A stretch of DNA of 64,000 nt. Origin: Sinotaia quadrata (Eukaryota > Mollusca > Gastropoda > Architaenioglossa > Viviparidae). A program made the position numbers and the translations under genes. Shown here piece after piece: positions 11,161 to 24,092 of the stretch. The stretch covers positions 112,519,135 to 112,583,134 of the forward strand of contig CM054180.1 in assembly GCA_028829895.1 (NCBI GenBank). Reading direction: 5' to 3'. The first letter of the stretch is position 1; every line of letters begins with the position of its first letter. The notes beneath the pieces are model-generated. The model had not been told where the DNA came from. It was given only the letters and a program-made list of their open reading frames with translations, and did no database searches.

Positions 11161-11806
11161 TCCCATTATGACTGACAAAGTAACATGATACTATTAGTTC
11201 CTGTTAGGCTTAAGTATTTATTTATAGTCAGTGTGTTTGATTATGTGCGATGAGAGAAGTAATTTAATTTGTAAAGCATATCAAGAAAAATGTTGACTAT
11301 TGACACATTAAATTTTAGGCTATACAAATTCTAAGTTTGTAGAAATTGAGTAGGCCCTATATTCCATTAACAAATTAGTATATTTGACATAACAATTATT
11401 CAAAACATTTTCCCTACATTGAAGCTGTTTAAAAACTGCGATCTGTAAAAGATTCTAAGGGCTTCAACTTTCACTATCAACTGAGAGAATTATGAAATAA
11501 GCAATATCTACGTGTCGCTGATATCCAAACTTGCTTGTAGTAATGGCAAATAATACTTTCAAAATAATATAATTGTCTTTAAAAACATAAAATAGTTTTT
11601 GATTCTATATTTGTATTCGTCTTTATATTCCGTGTACTTATGTATGAAAGGTCAGTGTATGTATTGTTACCGTAAAATCATTTTACGATTTAGGCTATGC
11701 ACGTTAAATGAATTTTATTTTCAGACATAGACGCATACACACGCAAATTACAGAAATAGAAGGAAGATTCAAAACCGATACAACGCAAAAATCATATTAA
11801 ACCAAC

Positions 11807-12575
11807 ATATGTATAGCACTGCTGTCTTTTTAGGAAACTTATAATAAATTAGAGTTAAAATTTCACATTGTATTTATACTAAAATGTTACATATACTTTC
11901 ACATATCGATTTTTTTATCATTCAGTAATGTGTTAAGGATTGAATATTTACACAAATGATCAGCACTTTTAGCGAACAATACTAAAAATTGGTATGGTGC
12001 ACCCATTGAATTATACAAAAGCAAGGACATTAATAAATTTAAAAAAACTAAATGTACAGATCAGACACACCCGTAGAGCAATGTATCTTACAGATCGTCA
12101 AAACGAGAACATAGCAAGTCAGTGAATGACAGGGAACGAAGCCACAAGATACAAGTGTCTGCAGAAAGAAGAAACATATGTAAAAGTTAATATTAACATT
12201 CCCTGATATTTACTGAAGATAATTATCTGTAAAATTACTTCGATGTGGAATTAAAAATCTGACGACGCAAGAAGTCATTCCTAATAGTGTATTGGTCAGT
12301 ATTTAACACCTGTTTTTTCACCTTTGATTTCCACTCTGAAAATGATTTACAGGCAACAGTTTATATATGTTTTTATGTATGAAGTCAGTTGATAACAAAT
12401 TATTATAAAAAGTGCTTAAAAGTGTTTACCGGTTTAAAGGATGTTTGCAATACATATTCAGATGTAATATAAAAATAAAAAACAGCGTTGTTATTAACAT
12501 CCTTAACAGATTTTTGTGAAATTTTAACTCTAATTTATTATAAGTTTCCTAAAATGACAGCAGTGCTATACATAT
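11807..12575. mobile_element. MITE-like element with long terminal inverted repeats, unit 1
   Basis: The left end ATATGTATAGCACTGCTGTC and the following ~45 bases (TTTTTAGGAAACTTATAATA, then AATTAGAGTTAAAATTTCAC) are mirrored at the right end (GTGAAATTTTAACTCTAATT ... GACAGCAGTGCTATACATAT). That makes inverted repeats of about 65 bp around a 640-bp AT-rich core with no coding frame. The target duplication is not clear (TA or AT). Non-autonomous DNA transposon is the best reading. It is present at the same place in units 2 and 3, so it is older than the tandem duplication. Confidence 0.7.
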
Positions 12576-13764
12576 ATTTATTTTGAAATAATAAGTGAAT
12601 TAAACGCGTTACAATCGGTTATAAAACAAATAATTTAATTGTATTTTAAAAGCAATAGTGCATTTTATTTTTAGTTCATTATTATTCTTAGAGTAATGGG
12701 ATACCATTTCGTTTGAAATGATAAAATATGATTATTATCACTTGGGCCTACAAATCTGGTGGTAACAGCATATGGAATAGTATTGCATTGAAAGCAAGAA
12801 ACTTAATCCAGAAACACAACGCTCTACCGCAATGTGACAATGTATTATTTCCCTTATATCAATAATGGAAGACACGCTTTAAAAAAAAAAACAAGAAAAA
12901 AACGGTCATCTCAACGTAGTCGCAAGCCACATGCTACGTAAACTATCTGTAAGATGGCGTACATTGCAACGAATGTAAAAATTATAACTCCGGGAACCCA
13001 CAGTGTCTGCCGGAGGATCATTAATAAAATAAATTAAGATTTTCATCAGTTGTAATTAGTTAGAAAGAATAACTACTACAATTATAACTAATAATCATTA
13101 GCTAAGTGGCGTAGGTGACAAATGTAAACTATCCAAGGGTCTTTATATTGGGAAACCTTTAGTTGTCTTTCCCAGTTTGTATTTTACAGGCATTAAATGT
13201 ATTTAATCAAAATAAAATCCAGCATAACATTGTGTAAAGTAAAGCAGAGTGAAGTTATTCGTCAACTGTATGAGTGTTGTTTGGTATGATTTAGAGTTTT
13301 TAAAAAAGTCTATTAGATAAATCTCAAATAAAACTGGTACGCCGTTTTTTCACGAAAATTGAAAATTCTAATCATAGTTTTCTATGCTGCCAATTCTTGT
13401 CAAAATTTTCTTTTTAATTTCAGATCATTTCCTCTTCCCAAGAAGCCAATATTACACAGTAAATTTAATTTGGCAGTATATCTCCATAATAATGCTTATT
13501 TTGAAAACACTATTATGATGTATTTGTAGAAATATGTTAGGGTTATGAATTGTTTATTTATATTATAAAATAACCAAAAAACAATGCATCAAATTGTCAT
13601 CATGATCAAGTAAGATGACAGTAATGTCCAATCACGAGACATTAACTCTCACCTTTCAACGCTTTCACTTCTTTGTATATACTAATCGGTTTTCTGCCAT
13701 TTCTGTTACATTTGAGATGAAGGAAGTCGATGTAAATTGAAAGAAAGCATAATATACTTTCCAG
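12576..13764. other. Spacer of unit 1 between MITE and block a, no gene recognised
   Basis: AT-rich. A good plus-strand acceptor (TTTTTAATTTCAG at 13424-13436) is followed by an open stretch of about 30 codons in two frames, similar in units 2 and 3, but nothing recognisable is encoded. Confidence 0.35.
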
Positions 13765-14940
13765 CTTCACTTCAAATCACGTGATGTAAAGAATAAATGC
13801 TATTACTGCCATTAAGCATAAAACTTCTTTTCGTTTGAAGGTTTCAAATCATGCACGTCTTCCTAATACCTAGAAACGTTCGCAAATATTCTTTGTCGCA
13901 ATTCACATATGTTTACTTACAAATGTTCAGTGGACTATCTCTGGTATTCTAGTACTATATTTACTGAAGGTTTCGTGCAATCCTGACTCAGCAGTTTATT
14001 CATTTTTAGTTTAGTGCCTAGTGAATTATTCAAATGAAAAAAAATAAGTCTTTCCATAAACATATTTTTCTTGCTCCAAACACGGGTACACACAGACACA
14101 TACACTAGTACACACAGACACACGCTCGAATACAAAAAGATAGGAAAATAGAGACATAAAAGAGAATATATTTTACACACTATAAGCCAACAGTAGGATA
14201 TAATGCAAAATATAATTTTTATATTGAATGAAATTATTAAAAATTATTATTTGTCAAAGGAATTGTAATGATGTTTGTTTTCATAAAGATTATTATGAGT
14301 ATTATGAACAGCTGGTTGTATCGTAAATTTCTTGCCGTTGAACTGAAGTCTAATGTAGTTCACTGGATAGATGATACAGGAAGAGTAGATACCTGCAAAT
14401 GTCGTGAAATAAATTCTACATATACCGACAGTTTATGTTTCACGAAAATTTGCATAATTCTCAGATGAAAAATTAATTCCTAAAAATACTTGCTACATAA
14501 TTTCAAATGAACGAAAACAAAAAACTATACAATATATTGTTTAATCAAAACTCTTTATTCTTTCGTTGAGTCATATTGATCTTATTCAGATTCAAGTGTT
14601 CAATCATGTTCAATCATGTTCACAAACATTCATTAAAAATGTTCAATAGAACTTAATCATGTTCTGAAGTATACAATTATCTTCAGACAATATTGGTATT
14701 TTCAGATGTGTACAACCATCTTAATCATGTTTAATAGTTATTTTGAGTAGTTTAAGTCCGGTTTGTTACATACACTTATAAAAATCACTGAACTTCAATC
14801 ACGTTCATTAGTGTTTAATGTCATTAGATTAATATAGTCAGTAGAGCTTTGTGATTTGTCTGTTAATAGAAGAGCATCATGTTCCAATATGCCCTGTAAT
14901 GTTCATTAGCGCAAAGTCTTTTTCAATAGTTAGCTATTGA
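13765..14940. repeat. Internal duplication, block a, unit 1
   Basis: Matches 17690-18990 of the same unit: CACTTCAAATCACGTGATGT near the start, an imperfect CA stretch, a strongly conserved core at about 14276-14415 and a tail of degenerate TGTTCAATCATGTTC-type repeats. The core is nearly unchanged between blocks a and b while the flanks have drifted. On the plus strand it reads FLAVELKSNVVHWIDDTGRV and then DTCKCRE, with no recognised family. Confidence 0.6.
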
Positions 14941-15011
14941 TAATTCCGATCTCAATTTTTAAACTATTCCTAGTTGACAATGATGCTACTGTCGGAGTCT
15001 AGCGCTCTGCA

Positions 15012-15205
15012 CGTCAGTACTGGTGACAGGTCATCGCCTTGAAAGATCATATAATGTATTGGTGACATGTCATCGCCTTGAAAGATTATGCAATGTATTG
15101 ATGACAGATCATTGCCTTGAAATATTAAGTAGTGTATTTGTGACAGGTCATTGCCTTGAAAGATTATACAATATTGGTGACAGGTCATCGCATTGAGAGC
15201 TTATA
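15012..15205. repeat. 39-bp minisatellite, unit 1
   Basis: About five copies of TGGTGACAGGTCATCGCCTT plus GAAAGATTATACAATGTAT. 39 is a multiple of three, so the minus strand stays open as a 13-residue repeat (IFQGDDLSPIHYM-like), which does not by itself show coding. Confidence 0.85.
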
Positions 15206-15938
15206 AAATGTATTGGTTAAACAATGTATTCTTATGAATATACATTTCCTTTTCGTTACGGTGATTTTTTTCCATCTTGCCATTAATGCGTAAATCATAT
15301 TTTGACATAATTATGTCAAAATGATATTACCCATACAGTGCGAGACTGGTGTGCTTCTGGTGTAATGCTGCGTCTGTTTGCGACGTGATATAAACATGTT
15401 TATATGGTCTGGACAGGCTCTGTTTCTACTCATTATCAAGTAACAGCACGCATAAAAGAAATGTTCGTGTTAAAAGATATGTTAAGGGTGTCTTTTCTTT
15501 TGTTTTCAGACAGCTATATTTTAATGTATGCGACATAATGTATGATAAAAAGTGAACAATAACACCAACAATACATGTCCCCCACCCCCCAATTAAAACA
15601 GTACATTCCAACGAATAAATTTAGAAAAAAAGTGAACTCACGAAAGCTTTCAATTACTTCATTAATAAAATTACTTATTTTTTAGAGGAGAGATTCTAAA
15701 ATGCGCAAAATGTGTAACTGGACATTTAGTGTCACACATTCACCAGACTTTTATACGTGTACACGTATTGAAATAAAGACAATAATTTTATCTTTCTGTC
15801 TTACATGGGCTGGTGATAAAAGTAAACAAATAATAACTGAAACAAGAGAAGAACAAGTTTATCTCTTATTTTAGAGCTGTTCTAATTAACTTCCACATTA
15901 ATCTCTGAAACGTTGTGACGTTATGCGTATTCTCTAAC

Positions 15939-16436
15939 AAATTCTTACAGTAACATGTTTACAAAAGAACTTGATACGACCGATTAAATTGTTACAGTAA
16001 CATGTTTACAAAAGAACTTGATACGACCGATTAAATTCTTACAGTAACATGTTTACAAAAGAACTTGATACAACCGAATAAATTCTTACAGTAACATGTT
16101 TACAAAAGAACTTGATACGACCGAACAAATTCTTACAGTAACATGTTTACAAAAGAACTTGATACGACCGAACAAATTCTTACAGTAACATGTTTACAAA
16201 AGAACTTGATACGAATGATTAAATTCTTACAGTAACATGATTACAAAAAAACTTGATACGACCGATTAAATTCTTACAGTAACATGATTACAAAAGAACT
16301 TGATACGACCGATTAAATTCTTACAGTAACATTAAAAAGTTGATACGACCGAATAATTTCTTACAGTAATGTGATTACAAAGGACCTTGATACGACCAAA
16401 TACATTCTTACAGTAACATGATTACAAAAGAACTTG
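15939..16436. repeat. 47-bp minisatellite, about 10.5 copies, unit 1
   Basis: Unit AAATTCTTACAGTAACATGT plus TTACAAAAGAACTTGATACG plus ACCGATT. Copies vary at a few positions; one copy near 16330 is shortened. There are no unique spacers, so it is not a CRISPR array. Confidence 0.9.
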
Positions 16437-16892
16437 TATTCTGATCAGACGTTTCAAAACGATAACGAAATGAAAGTCGATTCCATGTCACAATATACAA
16501 CTTTGCACATCCGTAGTCAGATTAATCTACAGATTTTCAACATTGTACCAAAACGACCTGAATGTAGTTGATTTGTCAATTTTATTCCTTGTAGTATTGA
16601 GTTGATTGTTACTTAGAATTTCATATAAGACAATCTGGATATGATCATGAAAACTGAAACCTCCATTCTGGTGAGGAGTGTGGTGGTGGAGAATAAAGTA
16701 AAGCTAATACTATGTGCTGATAAAACTTTCTTGAATAAGAAAAGAAGTAAACAAACTGGTAATCATTTGTGCTAAATATGGGACCGTGGCTTTCCCATGA
16801 AGGGTGTGTGGGGGGAGATCTGACGTTTACAATCTATTAATAGGATCAGTAGAATAAAACATTCCTTTAGGCGACAGTTGTCAGTAATCAGT

Positions 16893-17685
16893 GTGTTGTT
16901 TTTGAATACAGCCTGCATTTTCTGTTGTGTTAATTATTGAATAACGCTTGTATTGTTTGTAGTGTGTATTGTTGAATAACGCCTGCAATGTCTAAAGTGT
17001 GTATTGATTATTAACGCCTGCAATGTCTGAAGTGTGTATTGTTGAATAACGCCTGCAATGTCTAAACTCTAATGTGTGTATTGTTGAATAACGCCTGCAA
17101 TGTCTAAATGTGTATTGTTGAATAACGCCTGCAATGTCTAAAGTGTGTATTGTTGAATAACGCCTGCAATGTCTAAAGTGTGTATTGTTGAATAACGCCT
17201 GCAATGTCTAAAGTGTGTATTGTTGAATAACGCCTGCAATGTCTAAAGTGTGTATTGTGAATAACGCCTGTACTGACTGTAGTGTGTATTGTGAATAACG
17301 CCTGTATTGACTGTAATGTGTATTGTTAAATAACGCCTGTATTGACTGTAGTGTGTATTGTGAATAACGCCTGTATTGACTGTAGTGTGTATTGTGAATA
17401 ACGCCTGTATTGACTGTAGTGTGTATTGTTGAATAGACTATATTGTTTGCAGCGCTTATTAAATAAAACATGTATTGTGAGAATTCATGTTATTGAATAA
17501 AGCCTCTATTTTCTGTAGTGAGTCTTGTTGAATAAAGCCTGTATTTTCTGTAGTGAGTCTTGTTGAATAAAGCCTGTATTTTCTGTAGTGAGTCTTGTTC
17601 AATAAAGCCTGTATTTTCTGTAGTGAGTCTTGTTCAATAAAGCCTGTATTTTCTGTAGTGAGTCTTGTTGAATAAAGCCTGGACT
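16893..17685. repeat. 35-bp minisatellite cluster, about 22 copies, unit 1
   Basis: Three related variants in blocks: TGTATTGTTGAATAACGCCT with GCAATGTCTAAAG, then with GTATTGACTGTAG, then TTGAATAAAGCCTGTATTTT with CTGTAGTGAGTC. Open frames on the minus strand (16992-17204 and 17208-17471) are just the repeat read through. Confidence 0.88.
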
Positions 17686-17689
17686 TTCA

Positions 17690-18990
17690 CTTCAAATCAA
17701 GTTATGTAAAGAATAAATGCTATTACTGCCATTAAACGTAAAGCCTCTGTTCGTTTCTAATCATGAATTTCTTCCTTACACCAAAAAACGTTCATAAATA
17801 TTCTTGTCACCATTCACTTATGTGTACTTAAAATATTCATTGGATTAACTCGGGTATTTTTGTGCTATAATTATTGAAGTGTTCATACCATCATGATTCA
17901 CAAATACAATGGAACATACAGCAGTTTGTTCAGATTTAGTTTTGTGTCTAGCGAAACGCTTTTCCATTCTTTCATAAATGTGAATTATTCAAATGATAAA
18001 TATTTTAAGTCTTTCCAAAAGCATTTTCAATATTTTTCTGGATTTATACCTGGGTACACACACAGATACACACACTCATACATACAGACAGATACACACA
18101 CTCATACATACAGACAGACACACACACAAACACGAACTCGCTGGCTTACAGAAATGCACTCGTGCAATGGCAAAATTGTGAAGAGAGAGGAAAATAGACA
18201 CATATAAAGAATACATTTTATAGACTGTAAGCAGACAGTAGGATATAATCCAAAATGTAATTTTTCTTCTGATGAAATGATTAAATTATTTGGCTAATGA
18301 ATTGTAGTGATGTGTTTGTTTTCATAAAGATTATTATCAGCATTATGAACAGCTGGTTAAATCGTTCATTTCTTGCCGTTGAACTGAAGTCTAATGTAGT
18401 TCACTGGATAGATGATACAGGAAGAGTAGATACCTGCAAATGTCATGAAATACATTTTACATGTCATAACAGTTTATGTTCCAAGAAATTTGAATAATGC
18501 TAAGATGAAAAATGGATTGCTCGCGTTTGTTATATAAAATAGTTGCAACATAATTTTAAATGAAAGGAAACTAAAAATATACACACTATAGTGTTTAATC
18601 AAAACTTCATATTCTTTTGTTGAGTCATATTTATTTTATTCAATCAGATTCAAACGTGTTCAATCATGTTTAGCTGTGTTCTAACACGTTCAAATAAGTG
18701 ATCAATAGAGCGTAATCAAGTTCAAACAAGATCAATATTTTTAGATGTGTTCAACTATGTTAATCATATTCAATTGTTATGGTGAGTGGTTTTAAGTCCT
18801 GTTCTGTTGCATGCATTTATAAACATCACTGAACATTAATCACTCTCAGTAGTTTCAATGTCATCAAATTAATCAAGTCGCGTGTTCAGTAGAGTTTTGT
18901 GATTTGTCGGTTAATAGTATTGTATAATGTTCCAACATGCTCACTAATGTTCATTATCGCACAGTCGAGTTGAGAAGTGTTCAGTAATGT
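17690..18990. repeat. Internal duplication, block b, unit 1
   Basis: Diverged second copy of block a. The core at about 18307-18455 is conserved on the plus strand (NRSFLAVELKS, VVHWIDDTGRVDTCKC). On the minus strand the matching frame has stops in this copy. Confidence 0.6.
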
Positions 18991-19030
18991 TGAATAGTGT
19001 TGACTAATGTTGAGTAGTGTTCAGTTCTGC

Positions 19031-20085
19031 TTCGTCTTAATGTCTATGCTGTCGTTTTGCAGAAGCTAAATTTTAATTTAAAAAAGCTTCGTGCAGTCGG
19101 AATCAGTGAATAAATATATATAAACATTCAAATGAAATCAAACTCGTTATACATTTACAAATTAGATGTTGCTGGCAGCGGGTATTACGATAGTACAAGC
19201 ATGTGAAAATTAATAATATATCATTAAGAGCATAAAATGTGAATCATTCTTGGTGTCACACAGGCACAATTGTGAAGTAAAAACTAAGCATGTACGTGAA
19301 TCTGCATTTGAACCAGTAACGATTTGAGACCAGAACATGCCATGTACACACTGGGAACTTTTAAAAACAACAAAATAATTAAGTAAGTACTCGTACAATC
19401 ATGAACATATATTTCTCCTTCTCATGAAATCGAAAGTGTGGCAATATAAATCTACATTAATAAAATTGTTATTTTTATTATTTAATTTATACATTAATAT
19501 TTTTTTAAATTAATAATATTGTCTATGCTCAAACATGATATGATTAAGATTAACTTCAGTTGTTCGATGAAATATGTGCTCGTTTATACCCTGCTCATTT
19601 GACTTTTGAAAAACTTATCTATTCTATTAGCTAACCTTGTAACCATGTTCTTTGGATTACCTTTGGTCAACATTCACTTTGTTTCTGTGATGAAAGAATA
19701 AGACGGTATTCTACAGATATCAAGGTAGAAATTCAAATAGATGGAATGTGTGGAAATAGTATTTTTCCTCATTTTATACTGTAAACGTTAGATGATTTAG
19801 TATTTCTTAAAAATCAGATTGCTAATTTTAAAATTAAATATTATAGGTTAACAAGAGTGTTACTAATGTTGAGTAATAATTAAATATTATAGGTTAACAA
19901 GAGTGTTACTTAGAGCAAATGGAAATATGAATGTTGTGAAAAAAAAATGTGCGAGATTTAAATTGAGTTGAATAAACATTTAGGGTCTGTGACCTAATAT
20001 GTATTCAGACGTTTTTGATCCCAGGTATCTAATCTCAAGACTTCAACATCCTGGAAGGATTATCTCTGTCTCCGGATTCCTATGT
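19031..20085. other. Right end of unit 1 spacer, no gene recognised
   Basis: AT-rich. A minus-strand frame at 19210-19398 (CVHGMFWSQIVTGSN and CLVFTSQLCLC) has a close match at 54611-54805 in unit 3, though the start of the frame shifts between them. It has no recognised domain and could be an exon or chance. Confidence 0.3.
19833..19912. repeat. 46-bp repeat, under two copies, unit 1
   Basis: TAATAATTAAATATTATAGG plus TTAACAAGAGTGTTACTAATGTTGAG, unexpanded form of the array at 55224. Confidence 0.7.
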
Positions 20086-20815
20086 TAGTTTCCGAGGTTA
20101 TTTGGTGTACATCTCCTCTTGTGTTGTATGGGTGATCTAAAGTTGACTGGAGACAGATTTTCGTTTCCTCAGTATAAAAAAACTGCACCTACCCTAAAGG
20201 ACATTACGAATTTCTGTGCATCCGAAAAACTGCTTAATTTCACTGGCGATTGAGAAAGAATTTTCTGATGGAACTTTTGGCTGTGGCCTGCCGGCTTTGG
20301 CAAAGGTCATGTGTTTGATATGAGTGTTCTTTGTTTTAAATCTCGCCATTTCAGATGATTGCAATTACACAGTAATTTTCTACTGATCATTGTCATGTTC
20401 ATTTAAATCAAAGTCGTACTGCAATTGTATGACGTCCTTAGATTTTTAAAAGCTTTATTTACCATACCAATAGGAGCATTATTGGACGGTCAGCATAATC
20501 TGTGAGGAAGTTTATAAATTACCAGCACTATCATTATTAATAGATTGATTGAAACTATGTCAAATTAATTTTTTACGACTGAAATCCTGCACTTTAGGTG
20601 GTTTTAGGCAATATGTTTTAACCATAATTACTGAGGTTTGAGGTACGTTTATAAAGTCAAGTCATTAAGATCATTACGTAGGAGAAATATCACTAATTGA
20701 TAGACTGAAATTAGTTTAGTATCTTCATTAGCATTCTTTTAAGAAAGGACAATAGTGTTTCTAATGAAGTGGTGAAGACTACCTAAGTCACCATGAGTCC
20801 AGCGAACTAGCAGTG

Positions 20816-20817
<2 letters not shown>

Positions 20818-20877
<60 letters not shown>

Positions 20878-20881
20878 ACAT
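20818..20881. repeat. CA microsatellite
   Basis: CA run with one TA interruption, equivalent to 736-765 of unit 1. Confidence 0.95.
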
Positions 20882-21032
20882 ACATGTAAGAAATTTTGCG
20901 CTTTGAAAATACTCAGGTAAAGATTGGATAATTCAACACAATACAATCTCCAATTTTCTGAGTTAATTTATGTTTTCATTCACTCAATGAAATAAATAAT
21001 AAAATATCTCTTTTCATTCTATATCATATATA

Positions 21033-22616
21033 TGTTACGTTTCCAGTATTTATTTATAGACCCTGCCCTAGAATAATTAAGGATTTTAAATATAATTAAT
21101 TCCTTCTCTCATATTCTATGCAGACTGTTTGCTCAATTTACTATTTGACTAATTAAAAGTGTGTCTTGTAGTCAGACGACAAATTTACAAACTAATAAAT
21201 TGCGAACTTTTAGCTAGATTGAAAACAGTTAAATTCCTCTAAATTAATATGCATTCGTTATCAACATTCTGCTCATCCGCCCCCATTCAATCTAAGAAAT
21301 CTATAGGTCTATTATGCATAAAAATTAACTACTATGAGGTTTTAACAAAGAAAATAAGATTTAATAAAGTTTAACAAGTTAACAATGATCAAATACGAGC
21401 GCGAATAGTCTATTTCTCGATTCTTTGCGCGTACATGCTTTATCGGTTAACTAACGAATTGCCATCAACTATCCTTTCGATATTTGCATAAACACTGAGT
21501 AATACTCAGCTGGATTGTCTGTATCTGCCTGGTCTCTTTACTCAGTCAGCCAGTCTATTTTCACAGTCTCACTACAGTGACGACGCACGTGGCATCTAGG
21601 AAGGTGTTCCTTTATGTTGCTAGTGAACTTGAATTTCAGTGGCGTGGACCCTCAGAAATGAACTCACAATTTGAGCTCAGACCAGTTAGTACCAGACGAA
21701 CAAGGCAAGGCAAAAGTAAAGCCAGGACTAGGCAAGGCAAACGTAAAGCCAGGTTAAAGCCAGGACCGACCTAGAGAAGTAACGTGTTCTAATGTAATTT
21801 CAATTTAACACGTTCCTACTCAAGCATGTCCCAGTTTAAAATGCGCTGAATAAGAGTTTCGACCTCGCGTCGTTTTACAATTAGATTTAGAAAAAAATGT
21901 AATCGTCTCATTTAACAGCATGACGTATGAAGCAATAAAATAGTTACAACGTTAAATTAATGTTCATACAAAAAGGGGTAATTCAAACCAACAAAGTGCT
22001 TCACAATTTACAATTAAAATTACACGCAATAAGTGAATTACATGAGGAATTCATATCGAGCACAGGCACTCTGGCTCTTAGTGAATTAAAACAATATAAA
22101 TTAAAGTTACAAATGGAAAAAGAGTTACAATAAATTTATATTCCATAACTTATAGGTTTTTCAGCCATTTCTCTGGACCATGCTCAAGCATATATGGAAA
22201 TAATATAATACATAGCACAAATACATATTTATAATCAAGATATGCAAAATACTATCAGATAAAATGGTACCTTTTTATGAGAAGTCGAAGGTATCTTGGT
22301 TCTCATCTGCTGTCGGCTGCCGCATGACCGGAGTTAGCCAAATGGATAAAGCTAATGTGTTCTCGCAGTAAGGGAACGGAAGCGCGTACCCACATTTATA
22401 GAAAAGCATAATGCGTATCACGTGACTGATCGCGAAGTATGTAGTTGGTTCGAGAATCTGGACAATGGACCTAAAGTTACATAACATCTTGACCTGTTCT
22501 AGAAGCATCTCGAAAAAGGAAGCTTTGAACAAAGGAGCCAAGGGTTTCAAATTTCAAATTTGAAGTAAACAAGACAAGTAGGTCACCAAGTCGGACATTT
22601 TTATCAGACTGTGACA
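21033..22616 (-). mobile_element. Solo LTR, family B, 1584 bp, unit 2
   Basis: On the plus strand it runs from TGTTACGTTTCCAG to AGACTGTGACA, flanked by the 5-bp duplication ATATA (21028-21032 and 22617-22621). Unit 1 at about 886-908 and unit 3 at about 39305 show the empty site. The TATA box reads on the minus strand (TATAAAT, 22394-22400), so the LTR has the same orientation as the TRIM genes. It lies about 600 bp past the last NHR exon of gene 2 and could supply transcription end signals or antisense-free promoter activity there. No internal coding region is present. Confidence 0.85.
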
Positions 22617-23243
22617 ATATATATACAACAATTAACTTGAGGTTAATGTGATTTCCAATTGTGCATATTTTTGTATGAAGCTGAAAATTGAAAATACTAT
22701 TAGAGAGCAATGGTACATAGAATGACTACTCATACACGTCAGAGATATGTGAACGAATCCAGAGAGTTTCTTTTCAAAGTCTCGGACAAATTATTTTACT
22801 GAATCAAAGTCTGGTGCATGAAAACTGCTTGGTCACTTGTGTATTGTACTTCCTTAAGGTAAGCCAACCACGTTATTTAGCACTAACGGTTGAATTGCAA
22901 ATTTTAAAAAGGCGTAATCATTGATAAAAGTAGACATGAAATGATCAATAAGGATTGATAGCTGTCTTACGAAATTTCAAGAAACAAGTGAGTTTAACAG
23001 AAAACTGATTATTAATAGATACGTAATGAATATTAACTCCATAATTCTTCTGATGCGATAGAGTGATTCATTAGTGGTTTTAGATTTAAACTGTGTATTA
23101 AGTAAATGACTATATTCTGGATGTACATTTTAATTCTTATTAAAACTTATTATTAAAATAAATTCATTTAAATTTCCGGCAGATAAAAACATTTTTAAAA
23201 GTGAGGGTAGTCTAAAAGAAAAATTGTACTGAAATGTACAAAC

Positions 23244-23423
23244 CTTGTTGAGGAAAGCAAAAAGATCAAACAATGCGTAACACGGCTGTACCACATTCTT
23301 TCCCATAACTCCTTGGTCTTTGCCGTCCACGTACACATGAAGAGAGTGGGATGTATCAACCATCACACCGAGACGACTTCCGGCTTTAACAGTCCTTAAT
23401 GCAGGGCAGGAGTATTCATTATT
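23244..23423 (-). CDS. TRIM-NHR gene 2, exon 4: NHR domain, C-terminal part
   Basis: 60 codons, phase 0, from acceptor CTTTTAG|AAT to donor AAG|GTTTGT. It begins NNEYSCPALRTVKAGSRLGV and continues through VDTSHSLHVYVDGKDQGV to QPCYALFDLFAFLNK. It completes a 161-codon NHR with exons 2 and 3. Downstream, towards 20086, lies a family-B solo LTR in the same orientation as the gene. No terminal exon was recognised. Confidence 0.8.
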
Positions 23424-24092
23424 CTAAAAGAATATAATTTAATACTTTAATAGTCGCTAAGGCAGGACAGGATTACTCGTTCGTCTAAAGAAAACATTAT
23501 TTTAAAAAGTTCATGTATTTTCTTTTCTCTACATATGTATCATAGATGTACGCAGACCGTAATACAAAAAGAAACTAAACACAAGGCAACTACAAAACAA
23601 GAACAGTAATAAAATGTTTCGAAAATCTTTTCGACTTAAACAATGTAATGAAAAGAATACAAATACTTACCACAAACACTATACAGTACCGTTTGCTACA
23701 TAAGCCTTGTATAAAATCAGATTCTAACTATTTCACTAATTTAACTTCGACTCTGTTCATCTCTGGAAGGTAGCTGTGTATATTATCTAAAGTGCAGTTT
23801 AATAATAAAATACATTGAACAAAAATGTACACTTCCACGTGACGATGCAAAGAGTGTTTGCTCCAAAATAAATCACCCATTAATACTTAGCACACTTTTC
23901 CCCAGGAAATCCAGTTTCGAAGGTAAATGAAGACATTTGTACAAATAAAATAAGATCTACCTGTATGTGTCTCTGTACACACATTGATAAATCCACGGCC
24001 GCACGGTCGCAAACAGCAAGCAGATGCACTTACATATAGTTCTGGATTAAGAACTTTAGAAACAGGTTTATTATTTGTACAATATAACTAAC

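Noticed and set aside
15939..16436. CRISPR-like regular repeats
   Set aside because: The 47-bp copies are directly adjacent without unique spacers, in a eukaryotic context.
16992..17471. Minus-strand repeat frames with HCRRYSTIHT-type units
   Set aside because: They are the 35-bp minisatellite read in an open frame; unit lengths vary and the frame is not kept in unit 3.
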